In this document: positions 5,809-5,857 of the stretch, one piece after another
How the letters are laid out: each line of letters begins with the position of its first letter
How positions within the stretch are numbered: the first letter of the stretch is position 1
Assembly (NCBI GenBank): GCA_020721745.1
Contig: DYMC01000056.1
Location: 1 to 5,857 of the forward strand
Reading direction: 5' to 3'
Origin: Lentisphaera sp.
Lineage (GTDB): Bacteria > Verrucomicrobiota > Lentisphaeria > Victivallales > GWF2-50-93
DNA length: 5,857 nt
Made by a program: the position numbers and the translations under genes
Notes under the pieces: model-generated
Seen by the model: the letters and a program-made list of their open reading frames with translations, nothing else
Told to the model about the DNA's origin: nothing
Database searches by the model: none

Positions 5809-5857
5809 TCGTTGCCAAGAATTTTCCCGAAAAAACATCCTTGATGCGGCATCAGTC

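Noticed and set aside
5401..5838. Several frames of 68-131 codons on both strands
   Set aside because: They overlie the RNase P RNA, whose conserved regions and P1 helix account for the sequence.

Overview
The window is a compact stretch of bacterial chromosome of moderately high GC, with housekeeping genes and one repeat-bearing intergenic gap. RNase P RNA is of the bacterial A-type, most genes begin with purine-rich ribosome-binding sites, and nothing is phage- or plasmid-like. The sequence does not fix the taxon. A Gram-negative lineage of the PVC type (for example Lentisphaerae/Verrucomicrobiota) is only a guess.

Layout. Positions 1-240 hold no recognisable gene but contain two hairpins with the same stem sequence. 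A FAD-dependent oxidoreductase of the HI0933/YhiN family (241-1497, +) is followed after 118 bp by holA, the DNA polymerase III delta subunit (1616-2746, +). holA meets a histidine-phosphatase gene head-on (2795-3394, -, probable TTG start), with a GC-rich hairpin between the two stops. From about 3395 to 4040 there is a 650-bp gap. It holds a 135-bp element with 13-bp terminal inverted repeats and three back-to-back hairpins (3439-3573), a short coding-like remnant (3643-3762) and a 69-bp nested palindrome in AT-rich DNA (3871-3939).

The right-hand part runs leftward as rnpB (RNase P RNA, about 5424-5772), then apt (adenine phosphoribosyltransferase, 4864-5388), then a calcineurin-like metallophosphoesterase (4041-4829). 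The gaps between them are only about 35 bp and I see no terminator between rnpB and apt, so all three may share a transcript started at a weak promoter near 5780-5808.

The genes do not form one pathway. holA serves DNA replication, rnpB tRNA maturation and apt purine salvage; the oxidoreductase and the two phosphatases are known only at family level. The best candidate for something undescribed is the element at 3439-3573. On the + strand it can fold into a closed four-way, cloverleaf-like RNA whose hairpins carry GCGA (GNRA) and CUUG tetraloops. Fragments of its terminal sequence recur at 122-130 and 1503-1511.
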